Below, one piece after another: positions 1 to 6,238 of a stretch of DNA of 6,762 nt. The stretch spans positions 1-6,762 of the forward strand of contig JALQWE010000201.1 in the NCBI GenBank assembly GCA_023258825.1, read 5' to 3'. The notes under the pieces were generated by a model, which worked only from the letters and a program-made list of their open reading frames with translations, was not told the DNA's origin and did not search any database. The position numbers and the translations under genes were made by a program. Positions within the stretch are counted from its first letter, which is position 1, and each line of letters opens with the position of its first letter. The DNA comes from Planctomycetaceae bacterium. Lineage in GTDB: Bacteria; Planctomycetota; Planctomycetia; Planctomycetales; Planctomycetaceae.

Positions 1-1
1 C

Positions 2-307
2 TCAATTCGAGTCTCAGATATGTCTGCCATTACTCGATTGCTGGCAGGTCTTCGCCAAACTCCACCAAAGGAGATTGCAGGACGTGCGGTGGAATCAATC
101 GATGACTTAGCTTCACCTAAAGATGGTTTGCCCCCAACAGATGGTTTACGGATTTGGCTTGCCGGCGGAATCCGCATCATTGTTCGCCCATCTGGCACCG
201 AGGCCAAGATGAAGTGCTACATCGAAGTGATTACTAAGACTTCAGGCGATTCGGAAGCGCTATTAAATGAACTGCGCGAACCTTTGAAGAAATTCTTGGC
301 AGGTTAA
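2..307 (+). CDS. Phosphomannomutase/phosphoglucomutase, C-terminal end (5' partial)
   Basis: The reading frame is open from base 2 and continues through the ATG at 20, so that ATG is internal and the gene starts outside the window. About 101 residues are visible, beginning SIRVSDMSAI. The segment RIIVRPSGTEAKMKCYIEV is the phosphate-binding RPSGTEPK-type signature of the C-terminal domain of alpha-D-phosphohexomutases (PF00408 type). The preceding LPPTDGLRIWL is also typical of actinobacterial members. The family interconverts hexose 1- and 6-phosphates through a phosphoserine enzyme in the cytoplasm. The catalytic serine domain lies upstream, so mannose, glucose or even deoxyribose 1-phosphate specificity cannot be decided here. 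The TAA stop at 305-307 overlaps the deoC stop on the other strand within the palindrome TTAA, so the two genes converge tail to tail. Neighbouring nucleoside catabolism genes would suit a phosphopentomutase-like role, but that is inference. Confidence 0.9.
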   Translation, partial: SIRVSDMSAITRLLAGLRQTPPKEIAGRAVESIDDLASPKDGLPPTDGLRIWLAGGIRIIVRPSGTEAKMKCYIEVITKTSGDSEALLNELREPLKKFLAG

Positions 308-990
308 GCGCCGAAGCGCTCAACAAATTCATCGAGCATTGCAGCTGTTCCGCTAGCGCCACTGCGCTTTACACCAGCATCCATAAACGAAAGCAACATA
401 TCGAGTGACTTCACACCGCCCGCACTCTTTACTTCCACCTTGGAAGAGACAGAGGCGCGCATCAGTTGTACATCTTCAAGGATTGCACCTGTTGGAGCAA
501 AACCTGTTGATGTCTTCACATAATCAGCGCCTGCTGCCTCGCAGAGCTGGCAGGCCTTAACAATCTCCTCTTTGGTCAGGTAGGCATTCTCAAGGATTAC
601 CTTTACCTGGTTGCCGTTTGCCGCAGCGACGACGGCCGCGATCTCTTCGCGAACTTCGTCATACATCCCTGACTTCATCCAACCGATATTGATAACGACA
701 TCGATTTCAGTGGCTCCATCAGCAACTACCTGCTTGGTTTCAAAGACTTTTGTGGCAGTTGCAGAGTTGCCGTGCGGAAACCCGACAACGGTTCCAACAT
801 GTACATCGCTGCCGCGCAAAATATCGGCGCAAAAAGCAACATCGGCTGGCTTACAGCAGACAGATGCAACGTCGTACTTCATGGCAACTTCGCAGCCCGC
901 CTTCACTTCATCACGTGACATATCTGGACGCAAGAGCGCGTGATCAATTGTCTTTGCGACTTGGCGAAGGGTGTACTTAGGATGTGCCAT
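304..990 (-). CDS. deoC: Deoxyribose-phosphate aldolase
   Basis: A full-length 228-residue class I aldolase, close to the usual 220-260 residues. It cleaves 2-deoxyribose 5-phosphate to glyceraldehyde 3-phosphate and acetaldehyde in the cytoplasm, the last step of deoxynucleoside breakdown. The N-terminus carries TIDHALLRPD. Asp97 in GATEIDVVIN, the Schiff-base Lys159 in DYVKTSTGF and Lys188 in VEVKSAGGV match the Asp/Lys/Lys set of the family (Asp102, Lys167 and Lys201 in E. coli). The phosphate-binding end reads KRSGASGTAAM. The start is set by a strong Shine-Dalgarno GAGGAG at 997-1002, six bases from the ATG. The upstream gene on the same strand stops inside that spacer, so the two are probably translationally coupled in one operon. 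The gene converges on the mutase with overlapping stops. Family assignment is secure; the actinobacterial origin is inferred. Confidence 0.97.
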   Translation of the reverse strand: MAHPKYTLRQVAKTIDHALLRPDMSRDEVKAGCEVAMKYDVASVCCKPADVAFCADILRGSDVHVGTVVGFPHGNSATATKVFETKQVVADGATEIDVVINIGWMKSGMYDEVREEIAAVVAAANGNQVKVILENAYLTKEEIVKACQLCEAAGADYVKTSTGFAPTGAILEDVQLMRASVSSKVEVKSAGGVKSLDMLLSFMDAGVKRSGASGTAAMLDEFVERFGA

Positions 991-993
991 TAC

Positions 994-1080
994 TTACTCC
1001 TCTGAAATCTTTGCGTACGCTGGTTTAACAACACTTTCAATGATTGCAAGTCGCTCTTCAAATGGGAAAAGATTGAACTG
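994..1080 (-). CDS. C-terminus of a gene upstream of deoC, probably adenosine deaminase (partial, cut at the join)
   Basis: This short piece is easily missed. Reading the minus strand into the TAA at 994-996 gives about 28 residues ending FPFEERLAIIESVVKPAYAK and then ISEE. From memory, the PF(D/E)ERLAII..V.KP.YA pattern resembles the C-terminal end of actinobacterial adenosine deaminases. Such a gene beside deoC would make a nucleoside salvage operon: adenosine to inosine, then phosphorolysis, then deoxyribose phosphate cleavage. The frame stays open to an in-frame stop at 1099-1101, but beyond about 1080 the DNA encodes AlkB on the other strand. The bulk of this gene is therefore missing, and its true limit lies within 1063-1080. 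That it is a real gene end is well supported by the codon continuity and the coupled deoC start. The adenosine deaminase name is tentative. Confidence 0.55.
   Translation of the reverse strand, partial: QFNLFPFEERLAIIESVVKPAYAKISEE
997..1002 (-). promoter_or_regulatory. Shine-Dalgarno of deoC
   Basis: GAGGAG on the minus strand lies six bases before the deoC ATG and fixes that start. It forms the last two Glu codons of the preceding gene, whose TAA stop (994-996) lies between it and the ATG. This arrangement suits coupled translation. Confidence 0.8.
1063..1080. other. Probable chimeric join between an actinobacterial and a planctomycete sequence
   Basis: Two real genes on opposite strands are both cut here. 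The gene upstream of deoC (minus strand) reads as credible protein up to about 1080. The AlkB gene (plus strand) reads as credible protein back to about 1063-1072 (WEKIELADGGVLLF), yet no ATG, GTG or TTG exists in its frame between the TGA at 1003-1005 and GTG 1093. Base composition and codon choice change across the same point. The 18 bases 1063-1080 make sense for both genes, so a short shared stretch may have caused the join. An assembly error is more likely than a real recombination, but the sequence alone cannot decide. Confidence 0.65.
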
Positions 1081-1092
1081 GCGGACGGAGGG

Positions 1093-1629
1093 GTGCTGTT
1101 ATTTGCGCCGGAGTTTCTGAGTGCCGATCGGGCAGATCACTACTTCAGCCGCCTGATGTCCGAATGTCACTGGGAACAAAAGCCCGGGATCTTTGGTTAT
1201 CTGCAGCCCCGGCTGATTGCGTCCTATGGTGATCCTGGAGTGACCTATAAGTATTCGGGTGTCGTCAATGTGGCTCGACCATGGACGGAGACTCTGCTGG
1301 AAATCAAGGAGCAGGTCGAAGCAATTGCGGGTGACTACAACTATTGTCTGTTGAACCGTTATCGAAGCGGATCGGACAGTATGGGGTGGCATGCGGATGA
1401 TGAACCGGAGATGGGGCCGGTGATCGGTTCACTATCACTGGGGGCAACTCGTAAATTTCGCATCCGACACAATCAGACGCGCGAAACCAGAACATTTCCC
1501 GTCGGTCACGGGACGCTGATCATCATGGCGGGGACGATGCAGAATCACTGGCAGCACGAAGTTCCGAAGACCAAACGACTGGTCGGAGAACGCATCAACC
1601 TGACGTTCCGCGCGATTCGCCGTGACTGA
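1093..1629 (+). CDS. AlkB-type Fe(II)/2-oxoglutarate-dependent dioxygenase, N-terminus missing
   Basis: Members repair alkylated DNA or RNA by oxidative demethylation of 1-methyladenine and 3-methylcytosine in the cytoplasm. From the GTG at 1093 the product is 178 residues. It has iron ligands H100 and D102 in GWHADDEPEMG and H155 in NHWQHEVPK. The 2-oxoglutarate contacts are N88/Y90 in LLNRY and R167/R173 in ERINLTFR (the RxNxxxR signature). QPRLIASYGDPG and TYKYSG form the nucleotide-recognition region of the short ALKBH2/3-like bacterial group. Convincing homology extends upstream of the GTG (IELADGG precedes VLLFAPEFL), but no usual start codon exists there, so the true start was probably lost at the join near 1063-1080. 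GTG 1093 is thus the first available start rather than a supported one. Catalytic residues are complete. No DNA repair partner is seen nearby. The next gene follows after 220 bases. Confidence 0.93.
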   Translation: MLLFAPEFLSADRADHYFSRLMSECHWEQKPGIFGYLQPRLIASYGDPGVTYKYSGVVNVARPWTETLLEIKEQVEAIAGDYNYCLLNRYRSGSDSMGWHADDEPEMGPVIGSLSLGATRKFRIRHNQTRETRTFPVGHGTLIIMAGTMQNHWQHEVPKTKRLVGERINLTFRAIRRD

Positions 1630-1849
1630 TGGACGCCCACTGTTCAGAGCAGACGGACTTTGCTCGCTGGAGTGACTGCGGCGAAAGGGGTGATCGTCCG
1701 GTGGCTGTCGTCCACTGATCCTGAATGCCTGTCTGTGCGCACAGAAAACTTCGACGGCATTCGTTAGACTGCGTGGAAGTGGGGGCCTTCCGTGGGCCAG
1801 CGATTTCCAGGCTTGCGTTCTTTTCTGATTCAGAGACAGGCGATTTCCG
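1630..1849. other. Intergenic gap between AlkB and the propeller gene
   Basis: No credible gene, RNA or clear promoter was found in these 220 bases. The only small feature is a 9-base direct repeat GCGATTTCC at 1800-1808 and 1840-1848, the second copy touching the ATG of the next gene. It is probably coincidental. Confidence 0.4.
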
Positions 1850-3124
1850 ATGCTGCAGAGACTGTTTTTGGTGTTGTGCACTCTTGCCGGATGTCCGGTT
1901 GCCAGTGCCGATGACTGGCCTCAGTGGGGTGGTCCGCAGCGTGACTGCACCTGGCGTGAGACGGGTCTTGTGGACCAGTTTTCCACCACAGGACTGCTGC
2001 CGCGTGTCTGGTCAGTGCCCGTCGGCGAAGGCTACTCGGGGCCGGCGGTTGCCGCCGGACGAGTGTATCTGACGGATCGAATTGTTGATGAAGGAGTTGA
2101 GCGGATCCTTTGTGTGGATGCAGAGACCGGGCGAGAGCTCTGGAAGCACGTGCACCCCGTCCGCTACACAGTCAGTTATCCAGCCGGACCGCGCACCACG
2201 CCGGTGATTCACGATGGATTGTGTTACACGATCGGGGCGGAAGGACACATGTTCTGCTTTGATGCTGTGGATGGCACAGTACGCTGGGCGAAGGAGTTTC
2301 CGAAAGACTTCGGGACACCACTGCCGACCTGGGGAATGGCAGCGTCGCCGCTGGTGGACGGCGATCAGCTGATTACGCTGGTGGGGGGGAAGGACAATGG
2401 ACTGGTGATCAGCTTTGATCGTCGGACGGGTGCCGAGCTCTGGAGATCACTCTCTGATGCTCAGGTCGGTTATTGTCCGCCGGTGATCTACGAATTTGGC
2501 GGGCGTCGCCAGTTGATCATCTGGCATCCGGAAGCCGTCTCGTCGCTGGATCCGAAAACAGGTGCCGTGATCTGGCAGCATCCGTGGTCTATCAAATACG
2601 GTCTGACGGTGCCAATGCCGCGTCAGTTGGGAGATCAGCTGTTTCTGACGGCCTTTTATGATGGTCCGCTGATGCTGAAGGTTGGGGCAGAATCCGCGGA
2701 AGTGGTCTGGAAGGGCAAGAGCAGCAGCGAGATTGAAACGGATGGCCTGCATTCGATCATGCCGACTCCGATTGTCCAGGCGGATTACATTTTCGGGGTG
2801 TGCAGCTACGGGCAGTTGAGATGCCTGAAGACACAGGATGGCGCGCGAGTGTGGGAGACGTTGCAGGCCACCGGAAGCGGCCGCTGGTGGAACGCCTTCC
2901 TGATCCCTCATGAAGATCGCGTCTTCCTGCACAATGAGCAGGGCGACCTGATCATTGCCCGGCTGACAGGGACGGGGTACGAAGAAGTCAGCCGCGCCAA
3001 ACTGGTGGAACCGACTCGCCCGGTACAGCGACGCCAGACGATCTGGTCTCACCCCGCCTTCGCGATGAAAAGCGTCTTTGCGAGAAACGATCGGGAGTTG
3101 GTCCGGGTCGATCTGTCGAAGTGA
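1850..3124 (+). CDS. Exported PQQ-like beta-propeller repeat protein
   Basis: The product has 424 residues. An N-terminal hydrophobic segment (LFLVLCTLAGC) is followed by ASA-DDWPQWGGPQRD; a WPQWxGP motif right after the signal peptide is frequent in planctomycete propeller proteins. Cleavage after ASA (residue 20) gives a soluble exported protein, but LAGC at 12-15 is also a valid lipobox, so a lipoprotein is possible. At least five blade motifs of the form hhxhDxxTGxxhW are visible: ILCVDAETGRELW (86-98), MFCFDAVDGTVRW (134-146), VISFDRRTGAELW (186-198), VSSLDPKTGAVIW (230-242) and LRCLKTQDGARVW (323-335). This is the PQQ-like/BamB-like fold (PF13360 type). No quinoprotein dehydrogenase catalytic set is recognised, so enzyme activity should not be assumed and PQQ binding is unproven. 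The ATG has only a weak upstream AGG (1838-1840, nine bases away), but the signal peptide supports it. A strong hairpin follows 33 bases after the stop. Confidence 0.93.
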   Translation: MLQRLFLVLCTLAGCPVASADDWPQWGGPQRDCTWRETGLVDQFSTTGLLPRVWSVPVGEGYSGPAVAAGRVYLTDRIVDEGVERILCVDAETGRELWKHVHPVRYTVSYPAGPRTTPVIHDGLCYTIGAEGHMFCFDAVDGTVRWAKEFPKDFGTPLPTWGMAASPLVDGDQLITLVGGKDNGLVISFDRRTGAELWRSLSDAQVGYCPPVIYEFGGRRQLIIWHPEAVSSLDPKTGAVIWQHPWSIKYGLTVPMPRQLGDQLFLTAFYDGPLMLKVGAESAEVVWKGKSSSEIETDGLHSIMPTPIVQADYIFGVCSYGQLRCLKTQDGARVWETLQATGSGRWWNAFLIPHEDRVFLHNEQGDLIIARLTGTGYEEVSRAKLVEPTRPVQRRQTIWSHPAFAMKSVFARNDRELVRVDLSK

Positions 3125-3157
3125 GCGGTCGTTTTCGTCGGTCAAATTAGTCGGCAG

Positions 3158-3220
3158 AGGGCAACCGCGGTCGCTGATTCCGCTCGACGGGATTACGTGG
3201 ACTGCGACAGTGGTTGCCCT
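3158..3220. repeat. Strong imperfect hairpin downstream of the propeller gene
   Basis: Bases 3158-3168 (AGGGCAACCGC) pair with 3210-3220 (GTGGTTGCCCT) with one G-T wobble. After one mismatch, 3170-3174 (GTCGC) pairs with 3204-3208 (GCGAC). A second small stem sits inside: 3177-3182 (ATTCCG) with 3188-3193 (CGGGAT), loop CTCGA. Seventeen or so outer pairs over 63 bases are unlikely by chance. It begins 33 bases after the propeller stop, so a transcription end or 3' stabiliser is possible. However, only a short GTTT follows rather than a U-tract, so it is not a classic intrinsic terminator. Confidence 0.6.
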
Positions 3221-3397
3221 GTTTCCGGGCCCGCAATTTGGGGTTGGTGGCGGGGCGATTGACGACGTAGTCGCGTTGGCCGAGCAGTGGTCGCTTGCTG
3301 ATGCTGGACTTGATCCGGCCCGGCGCCGCGAGGGTGTCCTGAGCGGCGGGATTTGTTCTAAGTGCTTTGTGGGATTTTGTTTAAGGGGTAGTCTGAC

Positions 3398-3447
3398 AGA
3401 TGGATGGCCCCGAGTACCAGGGGTGGTGCCATAGATGGATGGCCCCG
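3398..3447. repeat. 15-base direct repeat AGATGGATGGCCCCG
   Basis: Two identical copies lie at 3398-3412 and 3433-3447, with starts 35 bases apart. The 20-base spacer contains GGGGTGGTGCCAT, which can partly pair back with the first copy (ATGGC at 3404-3408 with GCCAT at 3428-3432). The function is unknown; it may be part of a dispersed repeat. Confidence 0.6.
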
Positions 3448-3460
3448 GGGGCGCCCCGGG
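3444..3460. repeat. G+C-only hairpin
   Basis: CCCGGGG (3444-3450) and CCCCGGG (3454-3460) are perfect inverted repeats around a GCG loop. The hairpin overlaps the end of the second direct repeat copy. No T-run follows, so terminator function is not supported. Confidence 0.5.
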
Positions 3461-3632
3461 TGCGTGATGAGCGGCTTGACAGTTGTTCGGCGGGCACGAG
3501 ACTGGAGTGTTTGGAGCTGGTGTGCCGGGGTCGGGCTGGAGGCGTGATGGGCTCGTTTTCTTTTCAGGCCGGGTTGACAGTTCCGACAGAGTTCGGGGAT
3601 TTGAGAACCGTTTGTGGGGGGGGATCTTGATC

Positions 3633-4658
3633 ATGCGACGTTCAACGCTGTTGGTGGTGAGTCTGGTGATTGCGGGGTCGGTAGGTGTTCTGGCGGCCGA
3701 TGAGTCGGTGAAAAAGCCGGCAGCGGGCAAATCCGGGGCGGCGGCTGTGTCGCTTCCTGCCGGCGTCCGGATGGAACGTGATCTGGCGTATGTTCCGGAG
3801 GGCGATGAGGCTCAGCGGCTGGATCTGTACCTGCCCGAGTCGGCGCCCGAGCGTCCTTTGCCGTTGATTGTGCACATCCATGGTGGTGGGTGGATTGGGG
3901 GCAGTAAGTTTCCCTGTCCGCTGCTGCATCTGGTGGGGCGTGGATACGCCGTGGCCAGCATCGAGTACCGCTTCAGTCAGAAAGCAAAATTTCCGGCACA
4001 GATTCAGGATTGTCAGGCCGCGTTACGCTGGTTACGGGCTCACAGTGCTCAGTATCACCTGAATCCGGAGAAGGTGGGCGTGGTGGGTGGTTCGGCAGGT
4101 GGCCATCTGTCAGCCCTGGTAGGTATGGCCGGCGGCAAGCAGGCGTTTCCGAAAATCGGTGGCCATGAGGACGTCTCAGATCGGGTGACGTGCGTCTGCA
4201 ACATTTACGGGCCGGCCAACTTTGCCACGGTGATGCAGCAGGCGGAGGACGATGCCAACATTCGAAATGTATTTCCATTCAACATGCCGGGAGATCCTTA
4301 TTCCGGTTTGATTGGCGTGTCCCTGAATTCCGATCGGGACAAAACGAATGCGGTCAGTCCCGTGCACTATGCGTCTCCGGACAATCCGCCGATGCTGATT
4401 CTGCATGGGACTCACGATGCGCTGGTCCCGTATGCTCAGAGTGTGGAACTGGCGAATGTGCTGAAAGCTCAGGGAGTTCAGGTGTGGCTGCAGACGCTGC
4501 CAGGATCAGGGCATGGGGGGGCAGCCTTCGGCAAACCCGGTATCACAAAGCTGATGCAGAATTTCTTTGACCATCATCTGCAGGATGCGAAAGTGGAAAT
4601 TGCTTTGGTGCCGGAAAATGAGGTTGCCGTCGCACCCCCTGCGGATGCGAAGAAGTAA
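3633..4658 (+). CDS. Exported alpha/beta-hydrolase, esterase/lipase type (BD-FAE/COG0657-like)
   Basis: The product is 341 residues when started at ATG 3633. The frame is open further upstream to an ATG at 3483, but that extension has no domain, while 3633 begins directly with a signal peptide (MRRSTLLVVSLVIAGSVGVLA, cut near residue 21). A linker to about residue 42 precedes the hydrolase domain. HIHGGGW (81-87) is the oxyanion-hole motif. Ser154 in VGGSAGGH is the nucleophile, Asp262 in HGTHDALVP the acid, and His294 in GSGHGG the base, so the triad is complete. EYRFSQKAKFPAQIQD (111-126) is typical of the family. It should hydrolyse carboxylic esters, perhaps acetyl or feruloyl groups on polysaccharides, in the periplasm or outside the cell; the substrate cannot be read from sequence. 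The C-terminal tail (about 321-341) is low in complexity and ends KK. Eight consecutive G sit at 3616-3623 in place of a normal Shine-Dalgarno. Confidence 0.93.
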   Translation: MRRSTLLVVSLVIAGSVGVLAADESVKKPAAGKSGAAAVSLPAGVRMERDLAYVPEGDEAQRLDLYLPESAPERPLPLIVHIHGGGWIGGSKFPCPLLHLVGRGYAVASIEYRFSQKAKFPAQIQDCQAALRWLRAHSAQYHLNPEKVGVVGGSAGGHLSALVGMAGGKQAFPKIGGHEDVSDRVTCVCNIYGPANFATVMQQAEDDANIRNVFPFNMPGDPYSGLIGVSLNSDRDKTNAVSPVHYASPDNPPMLILHGTHDALVPYAQSVELANVLKAQGVQVWLQTLPGSGHGGAAFGKPGITKLMQNFFDHHLQDAKVEIALVPENEVAVAPPADAKK

Positions 4659-4817
4659 AGGTGCTGGCGGAAAGTTTCATGGTCGTGCCGTGACAGTCAG
4701 GATCCTTCGACCACCCGGTGCCGCGTAGTTAGTGTCGAGGGCCAGCTCTGATCCTCCGGTCCACAAATGTGTGCGGTGGCAAACGGGAATTCACAGGCGA
4801 TAGAACAGGACGAGCAA
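4659..4817. other. Intergenic gap before the ceramidase-like gene
   Basis: No gene, RNA or convincing terminator was seen in these 159 bases. The frame of the next gene runs back to an ATG at 4767, but the AGGA at 4807-4810 and the signal peptide favour the start at 4818. Confidence 0.4.
4807..4810 (+). promoter_or_regulatory. Shine-Dalgarno deciding the ceramidase-like start
   Basis: AGGA lies seven bases before ATG 4818. It supports this start over the in-frame ATG at 4767, which would add 17 polar residues (MCAVANGNSQAIEQDEQ) in front of the signal peptide. Confidence 0.55.
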
Positions 4818-6215
4818 ATGCTGATTCCGTGCCGGGTAGTGCTGTTGACGATCGTGTCCTGGTGGATGTGCCTTGTACCAGGGTCTGGGGCAGGTGTCGC
4901 GGAGTGGAAGGCCGGCGTGGCCAAAGCCAGAATCACACCGGACGAACCTGTCTGGATGGCGGGCTATGCGTCACGAAGCGGACCTTCCGAGGGAGCGTTG
5001 GTGGATCTTTACGCACGGGCGCTGGTGCTGAACGATGCCCGAGACCGGCGACTGGCCATCGTGACTCTGGATCTGATTGAAATCCCGGACTCGCTGCGCG
5101 ATCTGCTGCTGGGTATCGCCATGAAAAATCATGGATTGCGACCGGAGCAGGTGCTGCTGAATGTGTCTCATACTCACGGTGGTCCGATGGTATCGGCAAA
5201 AACAGTTGCCGACTGGGGCATTGATCCTGTGTGGGGCGATCGGGCGGATAACTATGTCCGGACGCTGGTCAGTCGGGTGGATCAACTGCTGGGCGAGGCG
5301 ATCGCAGGCCAGCGGTCGGCAACAGTGGGTTACAGTCATGCACGATGTGGATTTGCGATGAACCGACGCCTGCCCACTGGGGGTGGTTTTCGGCTGGGAC
5401 CAAATCCCGATGGACCGGTGGATCATGATGTTCCGGTGTTGCGTATCGACGGAGCAAACGGGACTCTGATGGGACTGGTGTTGGGGTATGCGTGCCACAA
5501 CACGGCCCTCGGCGACACTCGTCAATTGCATGGCGACTACGCCGGGTTTGCTCAGAGAAAGCTGGAAGGGGATCATCCCGAGGCGGTGGCGTTGTTCCTG
5601 ATGGGGTGTGGCGGCGATCAGGATCCGGCACCGCGACGCAATCTGCAGGACGCGGAGCAGAACGGTCTGGCACTGGCGTCAGCCGTGGAGGCCGGGATGT
5701 CGGCAGCTCCCCTGAATCTGGAGCCCGTCTTATCGAGCAGTCAGGAACAATGTGCACTGGCTTTTTCGGCATTGCCGGACCGAGGTGAGCTGCAGGCGAG
5801 GGCTCAGTCAGGTGATGGTTTTGTTTCCCGACATGCCCGCTGGATTCTGCAGCAGTGGCCAAATCCCGGAGACCAGCCAGCAGATTATCTGCTGCCGGTT
5901 CAGGTGGTCATGCTTGGTCAGCGGTTAACGCTCGTGGCGTTGGGCGGAGAACCAGTGGTGGATTATTCGCTGCGACTGAAACGCGAACTGGCTCGGGAAG
6001 GATCTCCGGTGTGGATTGCGGGCTACTCAAATCGCGTCAACGCCTATGTCCCCAGTCGTCGTGTGCTGCAGGAGGGCGGTTATGAGGGGACTGAGGCCGT
6101 GATTTATCAGTCACTGCCCTGTCCGTTTGCCGGTGACGTGGAAGAGCGAATTGTAGAGTCCGTCCGGCGTCAGGTCTCGGCCGCGTGGGGAACCGTTCTC
6201 AGTCCATCGCAGTGA
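4818..6215 (+). CDS. Exported neutral/alkaline ceramidase-fold protein (PF04734-like) lacking the ceramidase serine motif
   Basis: The product has 465 residues from ATG 4818, which has an AGGA seven bases upstream and opens a signal peptide (hydrophobic VVLLTIVSWWMCLV at 7-20, cut near 25-28). The mature part starts EWKAGVAKARITPDEPVWMAGY, the N-terminal pattern of the non-lysosomal ceramidase domain. Likely zinc ligands are His118/His120 in NVSHTHGGP, His227 in YACHNTALG, Glu378 in LGGEPV and Tyr410 in NAYVPS, arranged as in Pseudomonas ceramidase. Where that enzyme has its nucleophilic serine in an N-x-GD-x-SP type motif, this protein has GCGGDQDPAPR (263-273) with no serine. It is also much shorter than true ceramidases (about 650 residues or more), so the C-terminal domain seems absent. 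It is probably a zinc amidase or hydrolase of unknown substrate acting outside the cytoplasm; N-acylsphingosine cleavage should not be assumed. It follows the esterase by 159 bases and may be transcribed with it. Confidence 0.9.
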   Translation: MLIPCRVVLLTIVSWWMCLVPGSGAGVAEWKAGVAKARITPDEPVWMAGYASRSGPSEGALVDLYARALVLNDARDRRLAIVTLDLIEIPDSLRDLLLGIAMKNHGLRPEQVLLNVSHTHGGPMVSAKTVADWGIDPVWGDRADNYVRTLVSRVDQLLGEAIAGQRSATVGYSHARCGFAMNRRLPTGGGFRLGPNPDGPVDHDVPVLRIDGANGTLMGLVLGYACHNTALGDTRQLHGDYAGFAQRKLEGDHPEAVALFLMGCGGDQDPAPRRNLQDAEQNGLALASAVEAGMSAAPLNLEPVLSSSQEQCALAFSALPDRGELQARAQSGDGFVSRHARWILQQWPNPGDQPADYLLPVQVVMLGQRLTLVALGGEPVVDYSLRLKRELAREGSPVWIAGYSNRVNAYVPSRRVLQEGGYEGTEAVIYQSLPCPFAGDVEERIVESVRRQVSAAWGTVLSPSQ

Positions 6216-6238
6216 ATGATGGTCACTGGTCGAGGGCA

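Larger units (their letters stand above)
3125..3632. other. Long intergenic region with structured DNA
   Basis: These 508 bases separate the propeller and esterase genes. Open frames cross it on both strands, but none has a recognisable domain, a supported start or a sensible composition, so no gene is called. It holds a strong imperfect hairpin near its left end, a 15-base direct repeat and a G+C-only hairpin, all annotated separately. TTGACAGTT occurs twice (3476-3484 and 3574-3582). The second could be a -35 box for the esterase, but no good -10 box sits at the right distance. A run of eight G lies at 3616-3623, just before the esterase start. The region may be a dispersed repeat or a remnant; a genome search would decide. 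Confidence 0.5.

Noticed and set aside
611..980. Plus-strand open frames opposite deoC
   Set aside because: They are shadows of deoC, whose active-site motifs and Shine-Dalgarno are clear.
3078..3434. A 118-codon plus-strand open frame crossing the end of the propeller gene into the gap
   Set aside because: It starts inside the propeller coding region in another frame, has no recognised motif and contains the structured hairpin region; coding is not supported.
3574..3603. A promoter for the esterase based on TTGACA at 3574-3579
   Set aside because: The -35 box is perfect, but no TATAAT-like box is present 16-18 bases downstream, and the same TTGACAGTT occurs 98 bases upstream without one too.
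3483..3632. A 50-residue N-terminal extension of the esterase
   Set aside because: It has no homology that I recognise and would bury the clear signal peptide that begins at 3633.
2447..3730. A 427-codon open frame on the minus strand across the propeller gene and the following gap
   Set aside because: It lies largely antisense to a well-supported propeller gene, is full of Pro, Arg and Ser as expected for the shadow frame of G+C-rich DNA, and shows no domain or signal peptide.
4971..5576. A 201-codon minus-strand open frame inside the ceramidase-like gene
   Set aside because: It is fully antisense to a gene with conserved zinc-site motifs, and its His/Arg/Gln-rich composition is that of a shadow frame.
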